Of a stretch of DNA of 64,000 nucleotides, positions 40,199-49,921 are shown one piece after another; positions within the stretch are counted from its first letter, which is position 1; the number at the start of each line of letters is the position of its first letter. The DNA comes from Bacillus sp. AZ43. GTDB taxonomy: Bacteria; Actinomycetota; Actinomycetes; Mycobacteriales; Geodermatophilaceae. A model generated the notes under the pieces. The model was given only the letters and a program-made list of their open reading frames with translations. It was not told the origin of the DNA and did no database searches. Where the stretch lies: contig SPQJ01000007.1 in assembly GCA_004570425.1 (NCBI GenBank), positions 1-64,000 of the forward strand. Direction: 5' to 3'. The position numbers were made by a program, and so were the translations under genes.

Positions 40199-42685
40199 TC
40201 AGCGGGTGCCGGCCGGCACCGGGGTCGGCTCGGTACCCGCCGTGTCGGCGGTGCGGGTCTCCGGAGGCGGCGCAGGCAGCTTGAGCCGCTTGAGCATCAG
40301 GGCGTTGACCGCGACGATCAGCGACGACCCGGACATGGAGAGGGCGGCGATCTCCGGGCGCAGCACGAGGCCGAACGCCGGCTGGAAGACCCCGGCGGCG
40401 ATCGGCAGGGCGATCACGTTGTAGCCGATAGCCCAGGCCAGGTTCTGCCGTTCCTTGCGCACGGTTCCCTTGCCGATCCGGATGGCGATCGGCACGTCGA
40501 GGGGGTCCGAGCGCATCAGCACGACATCGGCGGTCTCGATCGCCACATCGGTGCCCGCGCCGATCGCGATCCCGAGGTCGGCCTGGGCCAGCGCGGGGGC
40601 GTCGTTGACGCCGTCACCGACCATCGCCACCTTCTTGCCGGCGCGCTGCAGCTCGGCGATCTTGTCCGCCTTGTCGCCGGGCAACACCTCGGCGATCACC
40701 GTGTCGATGCCCAGCTGGCCGGCGATCCGCCGCGCCGTGGCCTCGTTGTCCCCGCTGAGCATGACCACCTCGATGCCCAGCTCGTGCAGCGAGGACACCG
40801 CGGCCGCAGACGTCTCCCGGGCGGCATCGGCCAGCCCGATCACCGCCACGCCGCGCCCGTCGACCGCCACCAGCACCGCGGTGCGACCGGACGACGCCAG
40901 CTCGTCCCGCCGCGCGAGCAGGGACCCCAGGTCGACCCCCTCGTCGACCATGAGCTTGCGGTTGCCGACCAGCACCCGGCGGCCGGACACCTGCGCATCC
41001 GCGCCGTGACCGGGCACATTGCGGAAATCCGCGGCCGCCAAAGCAGGCGCGCCGTGATCCTCGGCGTACCGGGCGATCGCGGCCGCCAGCGGGTGCTCGG
41101 ACTCCCGCTCCACCGCAGCCACCAGCGCCAACAGCTCGGTCTCGTCCATACCCTCGATGATCACGTCGGTGACCTCCGGCTCCCCCTTGGTCAGGGTGCC
41201 GGTCTTGTCCATCACCACCGTGTCGATTCCCGCCGACGCCTCCAGGGCGGTCGCGTTCTTGAACAACACGCCCCGCTGCGCACCCAGCCCGGTGCCCACC
41301 ATGATCGCCGTCGGCGTGGCCAAGCCCAGCGCGTCCGGACAGGTGATCACCACCACGGTGATGGCGAACAGAATGGCGGTGGACACCTCCGCCCCGGCCA
41401 GCAGCCACCACACCAGGAAGGTGCCGGTGCCGCCGATCAGCGCGACGAACACCAACCAGAACGCGGCCCGGTCAGCCAGCCGCTGCCCCGGCGCCTTGGA
41501 GTTCTGCGCCTCCTGGACCATCTTCACGATCTGCGCCAGCGCGGTGTCCGCACCGACCCTGGTCGTCCGGACCCGCAGCGTGCCGGTCGTGTTGATGGAG
41601 GCCCCGATCACCTCGGCCCCGGGGGCCTTGGACACCGGCAGGCTCTCGCCGGTCACCATCGACTCGTCGACCTCGGAGATCCCGTCCTCCACGACGCCGT
41701 CCACCGGGATCTTCGATCCCGGCCGGACCAGCATCAGGTCCCCGACCTGTACCTCAGCCGTCGGGATCTCCAGTTCCTGACCGTCGCGCAGCACCACCGC
41801 CTTCGGCGGCGACAGCTCCAGCAAGGTCCGGACGGCGTCGTTCGCCCCGCCACGGGCGCGCATCTCGAACCAGTGCCCCAGCAGCACGAAGGACGCGAGC
41901 ACCGTGGCAGCCTCGTAGAACACCTCGCCGCCGCCGGTGAACGTGACGAAGACGCTGTACAGCCAGCCGGCGCCGATCGCCACCGCGACCAGCACCATCA
42001 TGTCCAGAGTGCGGTTCCGCAACGCCCGGTAGGCGCCGTCGAAGAAGATCCAGGACGAGTAGAAGACCACCGGCAGCGACAGGATCAGCGAGAAGACGTC
42101 GTCCCGCAGGCCGAACGGAGCCGCGACGGTGAAACCCAGCACGTCACGGCCGATCGGCGACCACAGCAAGATCGGGATCGACAGCAGCGCGGCGACCAGG
42201 AACCGGTTACGCATGTCCCTGACCATGTCGTCCATCGACATGCCGTGACCGCCGCCATGGCCCATCACATCCTGCGCCGAGCGACTCGAAGGAGGCTCGT
42301 GGCCGCCGTGTGCCCCCTCATGGCCTGCGGGGGCTGCAGGGGCGCCGTGAGCGGTGTGGGTTGCCGCTGTTCCGGGCACGGCGTGGACGTGCGCGCTGCC
42401 GTGACCCGGATGACCCTCATCGGAGGGCTCGCTCATCGGATCACAGATGTGGTCGGGCACCGAGCGCCCGTCGCAGTGATAGCCGCACTCGCGCACCCAG
42501 TCCGTGAGTTGAGCGACGTTCGTCCGGTCCGGGTCATAAGTCACCGTGGCCGTCTGCGACACCGGGTTCATGTCCACCTCGAGAACCCCCGGTTGGCGGG
42601 ACAGCCCGGCCTCGACCACGGCCTTGGACGACCCGCGGTACACCCCCAGGGCCTCGATCACCGCAGTTGCCGACGTCGTGCTCAC
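40199..42685 (-). CDS. P1B-type metal ATPase with CPD membrane motif and His-rich N-terminus
   Basis: 828 residues from GTG 42685 (GGAGGGTGAT upstream). The N-terminal HMA-like domain lacks CxxC ('[13 protein letters not shown]'). Next is a His-rich segment ('[15 protein letters not shown]', '[11 protein letters not shown]', '[14 protein letters not shown]'). The ATPase core has 'VTGES', the transmembrane metal motif '[14 protein letters not shown]', phosphorylation site '[10 protein letters not shown]', '[13 protein letters not shown]' and '[12 protein letters not shown]'. Copper pumps normally have CPC or CPH; CPD is uncommon. His-rich N-terminus resembles CopB-type exporters. Metal not certain; copper or silver is most likely. 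A TACTA dyad is upstream at 42846. Confidence 0.9.
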   Translation of the reverse strand: MSTTSATAVIEALGVYRGSSKAVVEAGLSRQPGVLEVDMNPVSQTATVTYDPDRTNVAQLTDWVRECGYHCDGRSVPDHICDPMSEPSDEGHPGHGSAHVHAVPGTAATHTAHGAPAAPAGHEGAHGGHEPPSSRSAQDVMGHGGGHGMSMDDMVRDMRNRFLVAALLSIPILLWSPIGRDVLGFTVAAPFGLRDDVFSLILSLPVVFYSSWIFFDGAYRALRNRTLDMMVLVAVAIGAGWLYSVFVTFTGGGEVFYEAATVLASFVLLGHWFEMRARGGANDAVRTLLELSPPKAVVLRDGQELEIPTAEVQVGDLMLVRPGSKIPVDGVVEDGISEVDESMVTGESLPVSKAPGAEVIGASINTTGTLRVRTTRVGADTALAQIVKMVQEAQNSKAPGQRLADRAAFWLVFVALIGGTGTFLVWWLLAGAEVSTAILFAITVVVITCPDALGLATPTAIMVGTGLGAQRGVLFKNATALEASAGIDTVVMDKTGTLTKGEPEVTDVIIEGMDETELLALVAAVERESEHPLAAAIARYAEDHGAPALAAADFRNVPGHGADAQVSGRRVLVGNRKLMVDEGVDLGSLLARRDELASSGRTAVLVAVDGRGVAVIGLADAARETSAAAVSSLHELGIEVVMLSGDNEATARRIAGQLGIDTVIAEVLPGDKADKIAELQRAGKKVAMVGDGVNDAPALAQADLGIAIGAGTDVAIETADVVLMRSDPLDVPIAIRIGKGTVRKERQNLAWAIGYNVIALPIAAGVFQPAFGLVLRPEIAALSMSGSSLIVAVNALMLKRLKLPAPPPETRTADTAGTEPTPVPAGTR

Positions 42686-42845
42686 ATCACCCTCCGAACG
42701 CTCATCAACGGATCGAGCCTGTGGTCGAACACCTACCGGGGGGCAAAGCCCACCCAACCCCGTGACATCCCCGAGCCGCGCCAACCTGGCCCGGCCCGGT
42801 TGCACGTTCGACCGTGTCGCGGTGGACCAGCCCAACAGCCGTTTC

Positions 42846-42862
42846 TACTACCTAGCCTAGGG
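42846..42862. promoter_or_regulatory. BlaI-type operator candidate (imperfect)
   Basis: TACTACCTAGCCTAGGG: perfect left arm, right arm TAGGG. About 160 bases before the CPD ATPase start, in a 308-base region holding no recognised gene. Confidence 0.45.
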
Positions 42863-42993
42863 GGCGTCCTGTGGCGTGACAGCCCGCGTGTAGCTAGCGC
42901 AAGGTCTGGCATCCGACAGCAACACTGACGAGAGCGGCTCCGGCACTCCGACCGCTCGCCGAGGACGGACCCGGCTGCCTACCAGTCCCGCGT

Positions 42994-45339
42994 TCATCCC
43001 GCGTCGACCAGCTGCCGGCCACCGAGGCTCCGGTCCGCACCGGATCCACCGTCCCCCTGCGCCGAGGCCATGGCCTTGAACCGGCGTAGGCGCAGGCTGT
43101 TGGAGACGACGAAGACCGAGGAGAAGGCCATGGCCGCCCCGGCGATGAGCGGGTTTAGCAGACCGGCTGCGGCCAGCGGCAGGGCGGCGACGTTGTAGGC
43201 GAACGCCCAGAACAGGTTGCCCTTGATGGTGCTCAGCGTCGTGCGCGAGAGCCGGATCGCATCGGCGGCGACCCGGAGGTCCCCGCGTACCAGGGTCAGG
43301 TCACTGGCCTCGATCGCGACGTCGGTGCCGGTGCCCATGGCCAGCCCCAGGTCGGCCTGGGCCAGGGCGGCGGCGTCGTTGACCCCGTCGCCCACCATTG
43401 CAACAACTTTGCCGTCGGCCTGCAGCCGCTTGACCACGTCGACCTTGTCGGCCGGCAGCACCTCGGCGATCACCTCGGCGATGCCGACCTGGGCTCCGAC
43501 CGAGCGGGCGACGGTCTCGTTGTCTCCGGTCAGCAGCACCGGCGAGAGCCCGAGGTCGCGCAGTTGCCGGATCGCCTCGGCGGAGGTCTCTTTGATGGCG
43601 TCGGCCACCACGAGCACGCCGCGGGCGGCGCCGTCCCAGCCCACGGCCACAGCGGTTTTCCCGTCGGCCTCGGCCGCAGCCTTGGCTCGCTCGAGGTCCG
43701 CGGGCAGCTGCTGAGACCACTCGGCCAGCAGCCGGGTACGACCGACCAGCACGGCGTGGCCGTCGACGACCCCCTGCACGCCGAGCCCCTCCAGGTTGGT
43801 GAAGCCCTCCACGGGCGGCAGCGTGCCGACCCGCTCGACGGCACCCCTGGCGATCGCCTGAGCGATCGGGTGCTCGGAGGCGTCCTCCAGGGCGCCGGCC
43901 AGGCGCAGCACCTGCAGTTCGTCCTCGCCGGGGGCCGGGACGACGTCGAGCAGGGTCATCCGGCCGGTGGTCACGGTCCCGGTCTTGTCCAGCACGACGG
44001 TGTCGACCTTGCGGGTGGACTCCAGTACCTCGGGGCCCTTGATCAGGATCCCGAGCTGGGCGCCGCGTCCGGTACCGACAATGAGCGCGGTCGGCGTGGC
44101 GAGGCCGAGGGCGCAGGGGCAGGCGATGATCAGCACGGCGACTGTCGCGGTGAACGCCACCGCGACCCCGGCTCCGCTGCCGATCCAGAAGCCGAGCGTG
44201 GCCACCGCCAGGGCGATCACGATGGGCACGAAGATCCCGGAGACCCGGTCGGCCAGGCGCTGAACCTCGGCCTTGCCGTTCTGCGCCTCCTCGACGAGCT
44301 TCGCCATCTGGGCCAGCTGGGTGTCCGAGCCGATCCGGGTGGCCCGCACGACGATGCGCCCACCGGCGTTCACGGTGGCACCCACGACGCTGTCCTCGGG
44401 CCCGACCTCCACGGGCACGGATTCCCCGGTCAGCATCGACGCGTCGACCGCGGAGGAGCCCTCGGTGATCACGCCATCGGTGGCGATCTTCTCCCCCGGG
44501 CGGACGACGAACAGGTCACCGACGGCCAGTTGCTCGATCGGGATCCGCTCCTCGCGCCCGGCGCGCAGGACGGCGACCTCCTTGGCGCCGAGCTCCAGCA
44601 GCGCACGCAGCGCCGCCCCGGCCTGCCGCTTGGAGCGGGCCTCGAAGTAGCGACCGGCGAGGATGGCCGTGGTCACCCCGGCGGCGACCTCCAGGTAGAT
44701 GTTCGCCATGCCGTCCGCCCGGCCGATGGTCAGCTCGAACGGGTGCTTCATGCCCGGCACACCCGCGGTGCCGAGGAAGAGGGCGTAGAGCGACCAGGCG
44801 AAGGCCGCCAGCGTGCCCATCGAGACGAGTGTATCCATCGTCGAGGCGCCGTGCCGCAGGTTGGTCCAGGCCGCCTTGTGGAACGGCCACGCGCCCCAGA
44901 CGACGACCGGCGCGGCCAGCGTGAGCGACAGCCACTGCCAGTAGGTGAATTGCAGGGCGGGGATCATCGCCATCGCGATCACCGGGACGGTGAGCGCCGT
45001 GGAGATCAACAGACGCTGCCGCAGCGGCCGCACCGGGTCGTGCTCATCGGCCCCGTCGTCCGCGGCGGCGTTCCCGGCTCGCGGCGGCTCGGGCAGCCGC
45101 GCGCTGTAGCCCGCCTTCTCCACCGCCGCCACGAGGTCCTCCGGGCTGACGCCGTCGGCGTAGCTCACCCGGGCCTTCTCGGTGGCGTAGTTCACCGTCG
45201 CGGTGACCCCGTCGAGCTTGTTCAGCCGCTTCTCGATCCGCATGGCGCACGACGCACAGGTCATACCGCCGATCGTGAGCTCGAGCTGCTCATCACCGGT
45301 TGGCGGCTGCGGTGTCGTGCTGTTCGTCGCGGAGCTCAT
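42994..45339 (-). CDS. copA: Cu(I)-exporting P1B-1 ATPase CopA
   Basis: 781 residues: N-terminal HMA domain with '[16 protein letters not shown]', eight-helix core with 'LTGESVPV', ion motif '[16 protein letters not shown]', '[12 protein letters not shown]', '[12 protein letters not shown]', 'LTGDNE' and '[12 protein letters not shown]', and C-terminal '[39 protein letters not shown]' region typical of CopA. It pumps Cu(I) from cytosol outward. ATG 45339 has AGGAGG upstream. Downstream partner of the small Met/His protein, CopZ and CsoR, all on the minus strand. Confidence 0.95.
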   Translation of the reverse strand: MSSATNSTTPQPPTGDEQLELTIGGMTCASCAMRIEKRLNKLDGVTATVNYATEKARVSYADGVSPEDLVAAVEKAGYSARLPEPPRAGNAAADDGADEHDPVRPLRQRLLISTALTVPVIAMAMIPALQFTYWQWLSLTLAAPVVVWGAWPFHKAAWTNLRHGASTMDTLVSMGTLAAFAWSLYALFLGTAGVPGMKHPFELTIGRADGMANIYLEVAAGVTTAILAGRYFEARSKRQAGAALRALLELGAKEVAVLRAGREERIPIEQLAVGDLFVVRPGEKIATDGVITEGSSAVDASMLTGESVPVEVGPEDSVVGATVNAGGRIVVRATRIGSDTQLAQMAKLVEEAQNGKAEVQRLADRVSGIFVPIVIALAVATLGFWIGSGAGVAVAFTATVAVLIIACPCALGLATPTALIVGTGRGAQLGILIKGPEVLESTRKVDTVVLDKTGTVTTGRMTLLDVVPAPGEDELQVLRLAGALEDASEHPIAQAIARGAVERVGTLPPVEGFTNLEGLGVQGVVDGHAVLVGRTRLLAEWSQQLPADLERAKAAAEADGKTAVAVGWDGAARGVLVVADAIKETSAEAIRQLRDLGLSPVLLTGDNETVARSVGAQVGIAEVIAEVLPADKVDVVKRLQADGKVVAMVGDGVNDAAALAQADLGLAMGTGTDVAIEASDLTLVRGDLRVAADAIRLSRTTLSTIKGNLFWAFAYNVAALPLAAAGLLNPLIAGAAMAFSSVFVVSNSLRLRRFKAMASAQGDGGSGADRSLGGRQLVDAG

Positions 45340-45429
45340 CGGTCCTCCTGGCAGTGGTTTGCTTCATTGCGCGAACGGCGGCCCCGGGGTGCGACGCCAG
45401 CCCGGCGCTGTGCACCCCGGGGCGGACGG

Positions 45430-45609
45430 TCAGCCGCCGGCGTCGGCGTCCATGTCCATGCCGCCGTGGCCGACCTCTGTCCCCGCCGGCTGCTGATGCT
45501 GGTCACCGGCCGGCCCGACCGGTCCGACCGCGCTGCCGACCCCGAGGGCAGCGAGGAAGACCACGGCGAGGCCCGCCAGATAGGCGCCGACCCTCGTGGA
45601 AGTGCTCAC
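45430..45609 (-). CDS. Small membrane-anchored Met/His-tailed protein
   Basis: 59 residues: 'MSTSTRVGAYLAGLAVVFLAALGVGSAVGPVG' (one helix), then 'DQHQQPAGTEVGHGGMDMDADAGG'. Similar short proteins accompany copA in actinobacteria. The exposed His/Met/Asp tail could bind copper at the outer face. GTG 45609 follows a purine-rich GGGGGAGGGGG stretch. Lies between copZ and copA. Confidence 0.75.
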   Translation of the reverse strand: MSTSTRVGAYLAGLAVVFLAALGVGSAVGPVGPAGDQHQQPAGTEVGHGGMDMDADAGG

Positions 45610-45673
45610 CCCGAACCCCCTCCCCCTCTCGTATCCCGACGCCGACCGCGGGCGGTGTCCGGCGCCCGAAGGC

Positions 45674-45961
45674 TCAGCGGCAGCCGCAGCCGCACCCGGA
45701 CCCCTGGCCCTCCGCCGTCACCACTTGCAGTTCAGGCGCGGGCACGTCGTTGGCCGGGGTGGCCACTTCGTATCCGGCCTCCTCCACGGCGGCGCGCACC
45801 GCGGCGTCATCGACGTCGGTCGCGCTCACCACGGTGAGGCCGCCGCTGGCCAGATCGACCTGGACGTCACTGACGCCGGGAACCTGGCTGACCTCCTCGG
45901 TCACCGAGTTGACGCAGTGCCCGCAGGTCATGCCGACCACGGTGTAGGTGGCGGTGCTCAT
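45674..45961 (-). CDS. copZ: CopZ-type copper chaperone with Cys-rich tail
   Basis: 95 residues: HMA domain (1-68) with metal site 'GMTCGHCVNSV', then a linker and the ending 'GSGCGCGCR' with three extra cysteines. CopZ carries Cu(I) to CopA. ATG 45961 follows GAGAGGACG. The tail is not part of the standard fold and may add a second Cu(I) site. Confidence 0.92.
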   Translation of the reverse strand: MSTATYTVVGMTCGHCVNSVTEEVSQVPGVSDVQVDLASGGLTVVSATDVDDAAVRAAVEEAGYEVATPANDVPAPELQVVTAEGQGSGCGCGCR

Positions 45962-46053
45962 CTTCTGACGTCCTCTCACTGTTGGCTGTACTGCTTCCGG
46001 TGTTGCCCGGCTGATGGCGGGGCAGTGCCCGCCGCCGTGAAATCGCTGGTGGG

Positions 46054-46344
46054 TCAGGAACGCACCAGACGAGCGATCGCCTCGGATGCCTCGCGAACCT
46101 TCTCGTCGGCTCCCCTGCCGCCGGCCTTCGCGGCCGCTACCACGCAGTGGCTCATGTGCTCTTCAAGCAGGCCGAGCGCGACCGACTGCAGGGCCTTCGT
46201 CATGGCCGAGACCTGGGTGAGGATGTCGATGCAGTACTTCTCGTCCTCGACCATCCGCTGCAGACCGCGGGCCTGGCCCTCGATCCGCCGCAGCCGCTTG
46301 AGGTAGTCGTCCTTGCGGTGGATGTACCCGTGTCCGGCCTGCAT
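46054..46344 (-). CDS. csoR: CsoR-family copper-sensing repressor
   Basis: 96 residues: 'KDDYLKRLRRIEGQARGLQRMVEDEKYCIDILTQVSAM' with the first Cys, then 'LEEHMSHCVV' with the His and second Cys of the Cys-His-Cys Cu(I) site. Cu(I) binding releases it from the operator. ATG 46344 has GGAGGGAGAGG upstream. Candidate operator at 46385-46396. Likely controls csoR-copZ-copA. Confidence 0.93.
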   Translation of the reverse strand: MQAGHGYIHRKDDYLKRLRRIEGQARGLQRMVEDEKYCIDILTQVSAMTKALQSVALGLLEEHMSHCVVAAAKAGGRGADEKVREASEAIARLVRS

Positions 46345-46384
46345 GCCCTCTCCCTCCGCTCCCACAGTGGCGAACTGTATACCC

Positions 46385-46396
46385 CCTACCGGTAGG
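46385..46396. promoter_or_regulatory. CsoR operator candidate
   Basis: CCTACCGGTAGG, a perfect palindrome inside TATACCCCCTACCGGTAGGT, about 40 bases before csoR. It matches the C/G-tract type of CsoR sites. Confidence 0.7.
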
Positions 46397-46607
46397 TGGC
46401 AAGGGCCCCTGTCCGGCCTCATCCCGCGCGGTCACCGACCGACGTGACCAAGCCGCCGTGACAAGCTCCTCGTGCCCGAGATGCAGTCGGCCAGGCGCTT
46501 CAAGCAGTCATCGCTCTGCAGGTGGAGGGCAGCCGCTCGCTGCAGGAACTCAGCAGGAGGCTGGAGTCGACGGCGCCGCGGTGAACGACCTCGGGTGACG
46601 ACGTGCT

Positions 46608-47402
46608 TCAATCTCGCCGCAGGAAGACGGACGTCATTCCCATGACGCTCGTCATCCGATCGAACTCCTGGTTGACGCCGCGGACAAGCGCCGGGCGGCC
46701 GGCACGTGAAGCCGCCCGGGCCCACCGCAGCAGCGGCGGTAGCGCGATCGAGTCCAGGTACGTCAGCCCAGTAACGTCGATGGCTACGACCGTCACCCCC
46801 TCCAGTTGTCGCTCGAGGCCGAGGCGGCGGATCGCTGAGGCGTCCACCTCGCCTCGCAACTGCAGCACCCAGCCATCCGTATCCCGCTCCAGGACGATGG
46901 CTTCGTTCCTCTCTCCGGCGACCACGGCGACGTGCGCTGGAGTGATGTGATCCGGCAGCTTGGCCAGTTCGGAGTCCACCGTGTGCTGCACCATCCGCTG
47001 CATCGCTTTTCGCTGCACGGCGTGCAGCAGACGACTGCCGCCCTTCGGCTCGCGAGTGACCGTGATGGTGACGCGAGTAGAGCCCGGCTCTACGTCGTCG
47101 AGTTCGATGCGGGTCTGCCAGGTCTCCGACGCCCGCTCCAGCCGGGTTCCGATGCATCGCTGTTCGGCCCATTCGACGATCTCTCCGGCCACCGCGTTCG
47201 GCGGCGGTTCCGCACTCTCCAGTCGGCCGGGTACGCAGACGAACCGGCTCGCCAGACCGATCGCCTGTCCGCCACCACTCGAGGTGTCGTCGAACACGTA
47301 GGAGACGTCGCACACCGAGCAGTACGTGGTCGGATCGGTGAGGGCGCGCCAGACGAGCTCTCGGCTGACCGGAACCTCACGTGCGCCTCTGGCGGATGCC
47401 AT
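46608..47402 (-). CDS. SRPBCC domain fused to STAS domain
   Basis: 264 residues. Residues 1-150 form a polyketide-cyclase/SRPBCC fold ('EVPVSRELVWRALTDPTTYCSVCDVSYVF', 'TRVTITVTREPKGGSRLL'). 'CSVC' there is a possible metal or redox site. Residues 170-260 are STAS-like ('LQLRGEVDASAIRRLGLE', 'VVAIDVTGLTYLDSIALPPLLRWARAA'), with Ser at the position where anti-sigma antagonists are phosphorylated. Such STAS domains act in partner switching. ATG 47402 has AAGGAG upstream. Two BlaI-type dyads lie between it and the divergent thioredoxin gene. Confidence 0.8.
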   Translation of the reverse strand: MASARGAREVPVSRELVWRALTDPTTYCSVCDVSYVFDDTSSGGGQAIGLASRFVCVPGRLESAEPPPNAVAGEIVEWAEQRCIGTRLERASETWQTRIELDDVEPGSTRVTITVTREPKGGSRLLHAVQRKAMQRMVQHTVDSELAKLPDHITPAHVAVVAGERNEAIVLERDTDGWVLQLRGEVDASAIRRLGLERQLEGVTVVAIDVTGLTYLDSIALPPLLRWARAASRAGRPALVRGVNQEFDRMTSVMGMTSVFLRRD

Positions 47403-47442
47403 CCCGCTCCTTCGCGTCAGACGGCTCTATTGCGCCGGTTCG

Positions 47443-47459
47443 TACTAGGGTCATTAGTG
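47443..47459. promoter_or_regulatory. BlaI-type operator candidate
   Basis: TACTAGGGTCATTAGTG, one mismatch to TACTA-N7-TAGTA; about 40 bases before the SRPBCC-STAS start. Confidence 0.6.
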
Positions 47460-47531
47460 GCGCGCCGCGCCCGCAGTACGCGCTCGCCCATCGGCCGCCG
47501 ATCGGCTGGCGGCAGCCGACTGCCCATGAGC

Positions 47532-47548
47532 TACTATCGCGAATAGTA
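47532..47548. promoter_or_regulatory. BlaI-type operator candidate (perfect arms)
   Basis: TACTATCGCGAATAGTA: perfect 6-bp arms TACTAT/ATAGTA. About 155 bases before the exported thioredoxin start; the 300-base region holds no gene. Confidence 0.7.
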
Positions 47549-47702
47549 AATCTTATCGTTCGGGTCTGCAGGTCTGTGACTTCACGGTTCGCCAGCTACG
47601 GCCGGCGCCCGCCTCTCTGCCCGCGGAAGACTCGGGCCAGCTTCGCAAGGGGGATCCGACCATGACGTCAGTCGGTGTACGAGCTCAGCCCCGGAAGGCC
47701 GG

Positions 47703-48326
47703 ATGACTCCACCGGTGGGCGCGCACACGCTGCTCCGCCGCTCGGCCGCCACACTCGTGGCCGTGATCGCTTTGAGTGGCTGCAGCGGCGGTGCGACACC
47801 TTCGGCGGCAGAGAGCGAAGCCCCGTCGTCGGTCGCCATCCCTGCCGACGTGACCGGCTGCGAGTCCTTCTCTGCGGACGGCGACGCGGTCGACGGCGGT
47901 GAGTCACTGCCCGCCCTGGAACTCCCCTGTCTCGTCGGAGGCCAAGACGTATCCCTCGGCGATCTCGGCGACCGGCCCGTTCTGCTGAACCTCTGGGCGA
48001 GCTGGTGCGCCCCCTGCCGCGAGGAGATGCCCCTGCTCCAGGCGGCGTACGAGGGCAACGGTGACCGGGTCGGCTTTCTCGGCGTCATCACGGAGGACAC
48101 CCCTGCGGCTGCGGTATCTCTGCTGGCCGACCTGGGTGTGACCTATGCGCACGTCGTGGACCGGGACAAGGAACTGCTGGCCGAGCTGGCGGCGCCGGGG
48201 TTGCCGGTCACCCTCGCCATCGCCGGCGACGGCCGGATCCTCGACCGGCAGATCGGACAGGCGTCCGCCTCCCGTCTCGATGAGCTCGTGTCACTTCTGG
48301 TGGAAGACGCCGCCCGAACGCGGTGA
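47703..48326 (+). CDS. Exported TlpA-type thioredoxin lipoprotein
   Basis: 207 residues: signal with lipobox 'IALSGC' (about residue 27), thioredoxin fold with 'LWASWCAPCREEMP' and the cis-proline region 'GLPVTLAIAG'. Two more cysteines ('VTGCESF' and 'LPCLVGG') lie before the active site. ATG 47703 has GGAAGG upstream. Four-base overlap with lnt, so a lipoprotein and its N-acyltransferase are made together. Confidence 0.9.
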   Translation: MTPPVGAHTLLRRSAATLVAVIALSGCSGGATPSAAESEAPSSVAIPADVTGCESFSADGDAVDGGESLPALELPCLVGGQDVSLGDLGDRPVLLNLWASWCAPCREEMPLLQAAYEGNGDRVGFLGVITEDTPAAAVSLLADLGVTYAHVVDRDKELLAELAAPGLPVTLAIAGDGRILDRQIGQASASRLDELVSLLVEDAARTR

Positions 48327-49921
48327 CGGCCACCGATGAGGAGCCGAAGCCGGCTGAGGAGGCGGGCGCTCCGACGACGGGGATCGACGGCTGGAGTCCT
48401 GTCCGCAGCCGATGGCTGCTCGGGTGGCCACGGCTGTTCGCCGGCCTGCTCGCCGGGGCGCTCTTGGCAGGCAGCATGCCGCCGCGTGAGGCGTGGTACC
48501 TGGCTCCCGTCGGCGCCGCCGTCCTTACCTGGGCCGCGCTGTCCTTGCCGTGGCGGCAGCGGCTGACGCTGGGTGCCACAACGGGCTTGGCCTTCTTTGT
48601 GCCGACGTTGAGCTGGCTGACCGACTTCCATCCCGCCGGCTTCGCCGCCGTGCTCGTCGTGGAGGTCGTCATGTTCTCCGCGGCGATGCTGTTGGTCGAT
48701 CCCCGGCGAGCCCGCTGGTGGACCGTCCCGGCAGCGCTGGTCGGCTTGGAAGCGGTGCGCGTCCGGTTCCCGTTCGGCGGCTTCCCGATTCCGGGGATCG
48801 CCGTGGGGCAGCTGGACGGCCCGTTCGCCGCCGCCGCTCCCCTCGGCGGGTCGCTCCTCGTCGTCGGGCTGGCCTTGGGAGCCGGCGCCGCGGTGACCGG
48901 CCTCGCCGTCACCGGTCGGCGCGTGCGCACGCTGGTCACCGTCGCCGTGCTGGTCGCGGTGAGCGCGGTCGGGGTCCTGCTGGCCGCTCCGGACGGGGAG
49001 CCCGCCGGTTCGCTACGCGCAGCGCTCGTGCAAGGGGGCGGCCCGCGGGGCATCCCTGCTGTCGTCAGTGACGCCGACGCCGTGACCGAACGGCAGTTCC
49101 TCCTGAGCGAGGACCTGCCGCCCGACCTCGACCTGGTGCTCTGGCCGGAGAGCAGCCTGGGCGTCTCCGGCCCCGTCGTCGACACACGAGAGGCCGAAGG
49201 CGTGGCGCAGCTCGCCCGGCGCACCGGAGCAACCGTCGTCGTCGGGCTCAGCGAGTCCTACGACGACGGCTTCCGGAACGCCGCTGTGGCCTGGGCCCCG
49301 GACGGCCGTATCGTCGACCGTTACGAGAAGGTCCACCGCGTGCCCTTCGGGGAGTACATCCCGGCCCGGGGCCTTTTCGAGCGCCTCTCGGACATGACGT
49401 CCCTGGTGCCCCGGGATGCGATCCCGGGGAGCGGAGCGGGGTTGCTTCGGACGCCCGCCGGCCCGCTCGGTGTGGTGATCTCCTACGAAGTCTTCTTCTC
49501 CGACCGCGTCCGCGCCGCCGTCGCCGCGGGGGGCCAGGTCCTCCTCGTCCCGACGAACGCGGCCTCGTACACCACCGAGGAGGTGCCGGCGACGGAGGTC
49601 GCCGCCGCACGGATGCGCGCCCTGGAGTTCGACCGGGCGGTCCTGCAAGCCGCGCCGACGGGGTACACGGCAATCGTGCGGCCCGACGGACTGGTCGTCG
49701 AGCAGAGTGGGCTCAGCACGGCAGAGGTCCTGACAGCGACCGTGCCACTGCGCACCGGCATGACCGCGTACGCCCGCACCGGCGACGGCCCCATCCTCAC
49801 CGTCGTGGCGTTGGCCCTGCTGGCCGGTCCGCTCATGCGTCTGCTCCACCTGCCTGGCGTCCGGAAGTACAACGGTCCAGCCGTGCGGCTGCTCGGCCGC
49901 GTTCCCGGGCGACAGGGGTGA
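48323..49921 (+). CDS. lnt: Apolipoprotein N-acyltransferase (catalytic Cys replaced by Ser)
   Basis: 532 residues: about six helices, then a nitrilase-type domain. Glu is in 'LDLVLWPESSLG', Lys in 'RYEKVHRVPFGEYIP', and the third catalytic position is Ser in 'GVVISYEVFF' where Escherichia coli Lnt has Cys. A second part has 'VPTNAASYTTEEVPATEVAAARMRALE'. It would N-acylate lipoproteins after Lgt and LspA. With Ser, activity or acyl chemistry may differ; I recall Ser/Cys variation among actinobacterial relatives but cannot check it. GTG 48323 overlaps the thioredoxin gene. Confidence 0.88.
   Translation: MTATDEEPKPAEEAGAPTTGIDGWSPVRSRWLLGWPRLFAGLLAGALLAGSMPPREAWYLAPVGAAVLTWAALSLPWRQRLTLGATTGLAFFVPTLSWLTDFHPAGFAAVLVVEVVMFSAAMLLVDPRRARWWTVPAALVGLEAVRVRFPFGGFPIPGIAVGQLDGPFAAAAPLGGSLLVVGLALGAGAAVTGLAVTGRRVRTLVTVAVLVAVSAVGVLLAAPDGEPAGSLRAALVQGGGPRGIPAVVSDADAVTERQFLLSEDLPPDLDLVLWPESSLGVSGPVVDTREAEGVAQLARRTGATVVVGLSESYDDGFRNAAVAWAPDGRIVDRYEKVHRVPFGEYIPARGLFERLSDMTSLVPRDAIPGSGAGLLRTPAGPLGVVISYEVFFSDRVRAAVAAGGQVLLVPTNAASYTTEEVPATEVAAARMRALEFDRAVLQAAPTGYTAIVRPDGLVVEQSGLSTAEVLTATVPLRTGMTAYARTGDGPILTVVALALLAGPLMRLLHLPGVRKYNGPAVRLLGRVPGRQG

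Noticed and set aside
40109-42928. A 939-codon plus-strand frame opposite the CPD ATPase
   Set aside because: Antisense shadow: no domains, and the opposite strand has complete P-type ATPase motifs.
43564-45837. A 757-codon plus-strand frame opposite copA
   Set aside because: Antisense shadow of a complete CopA.
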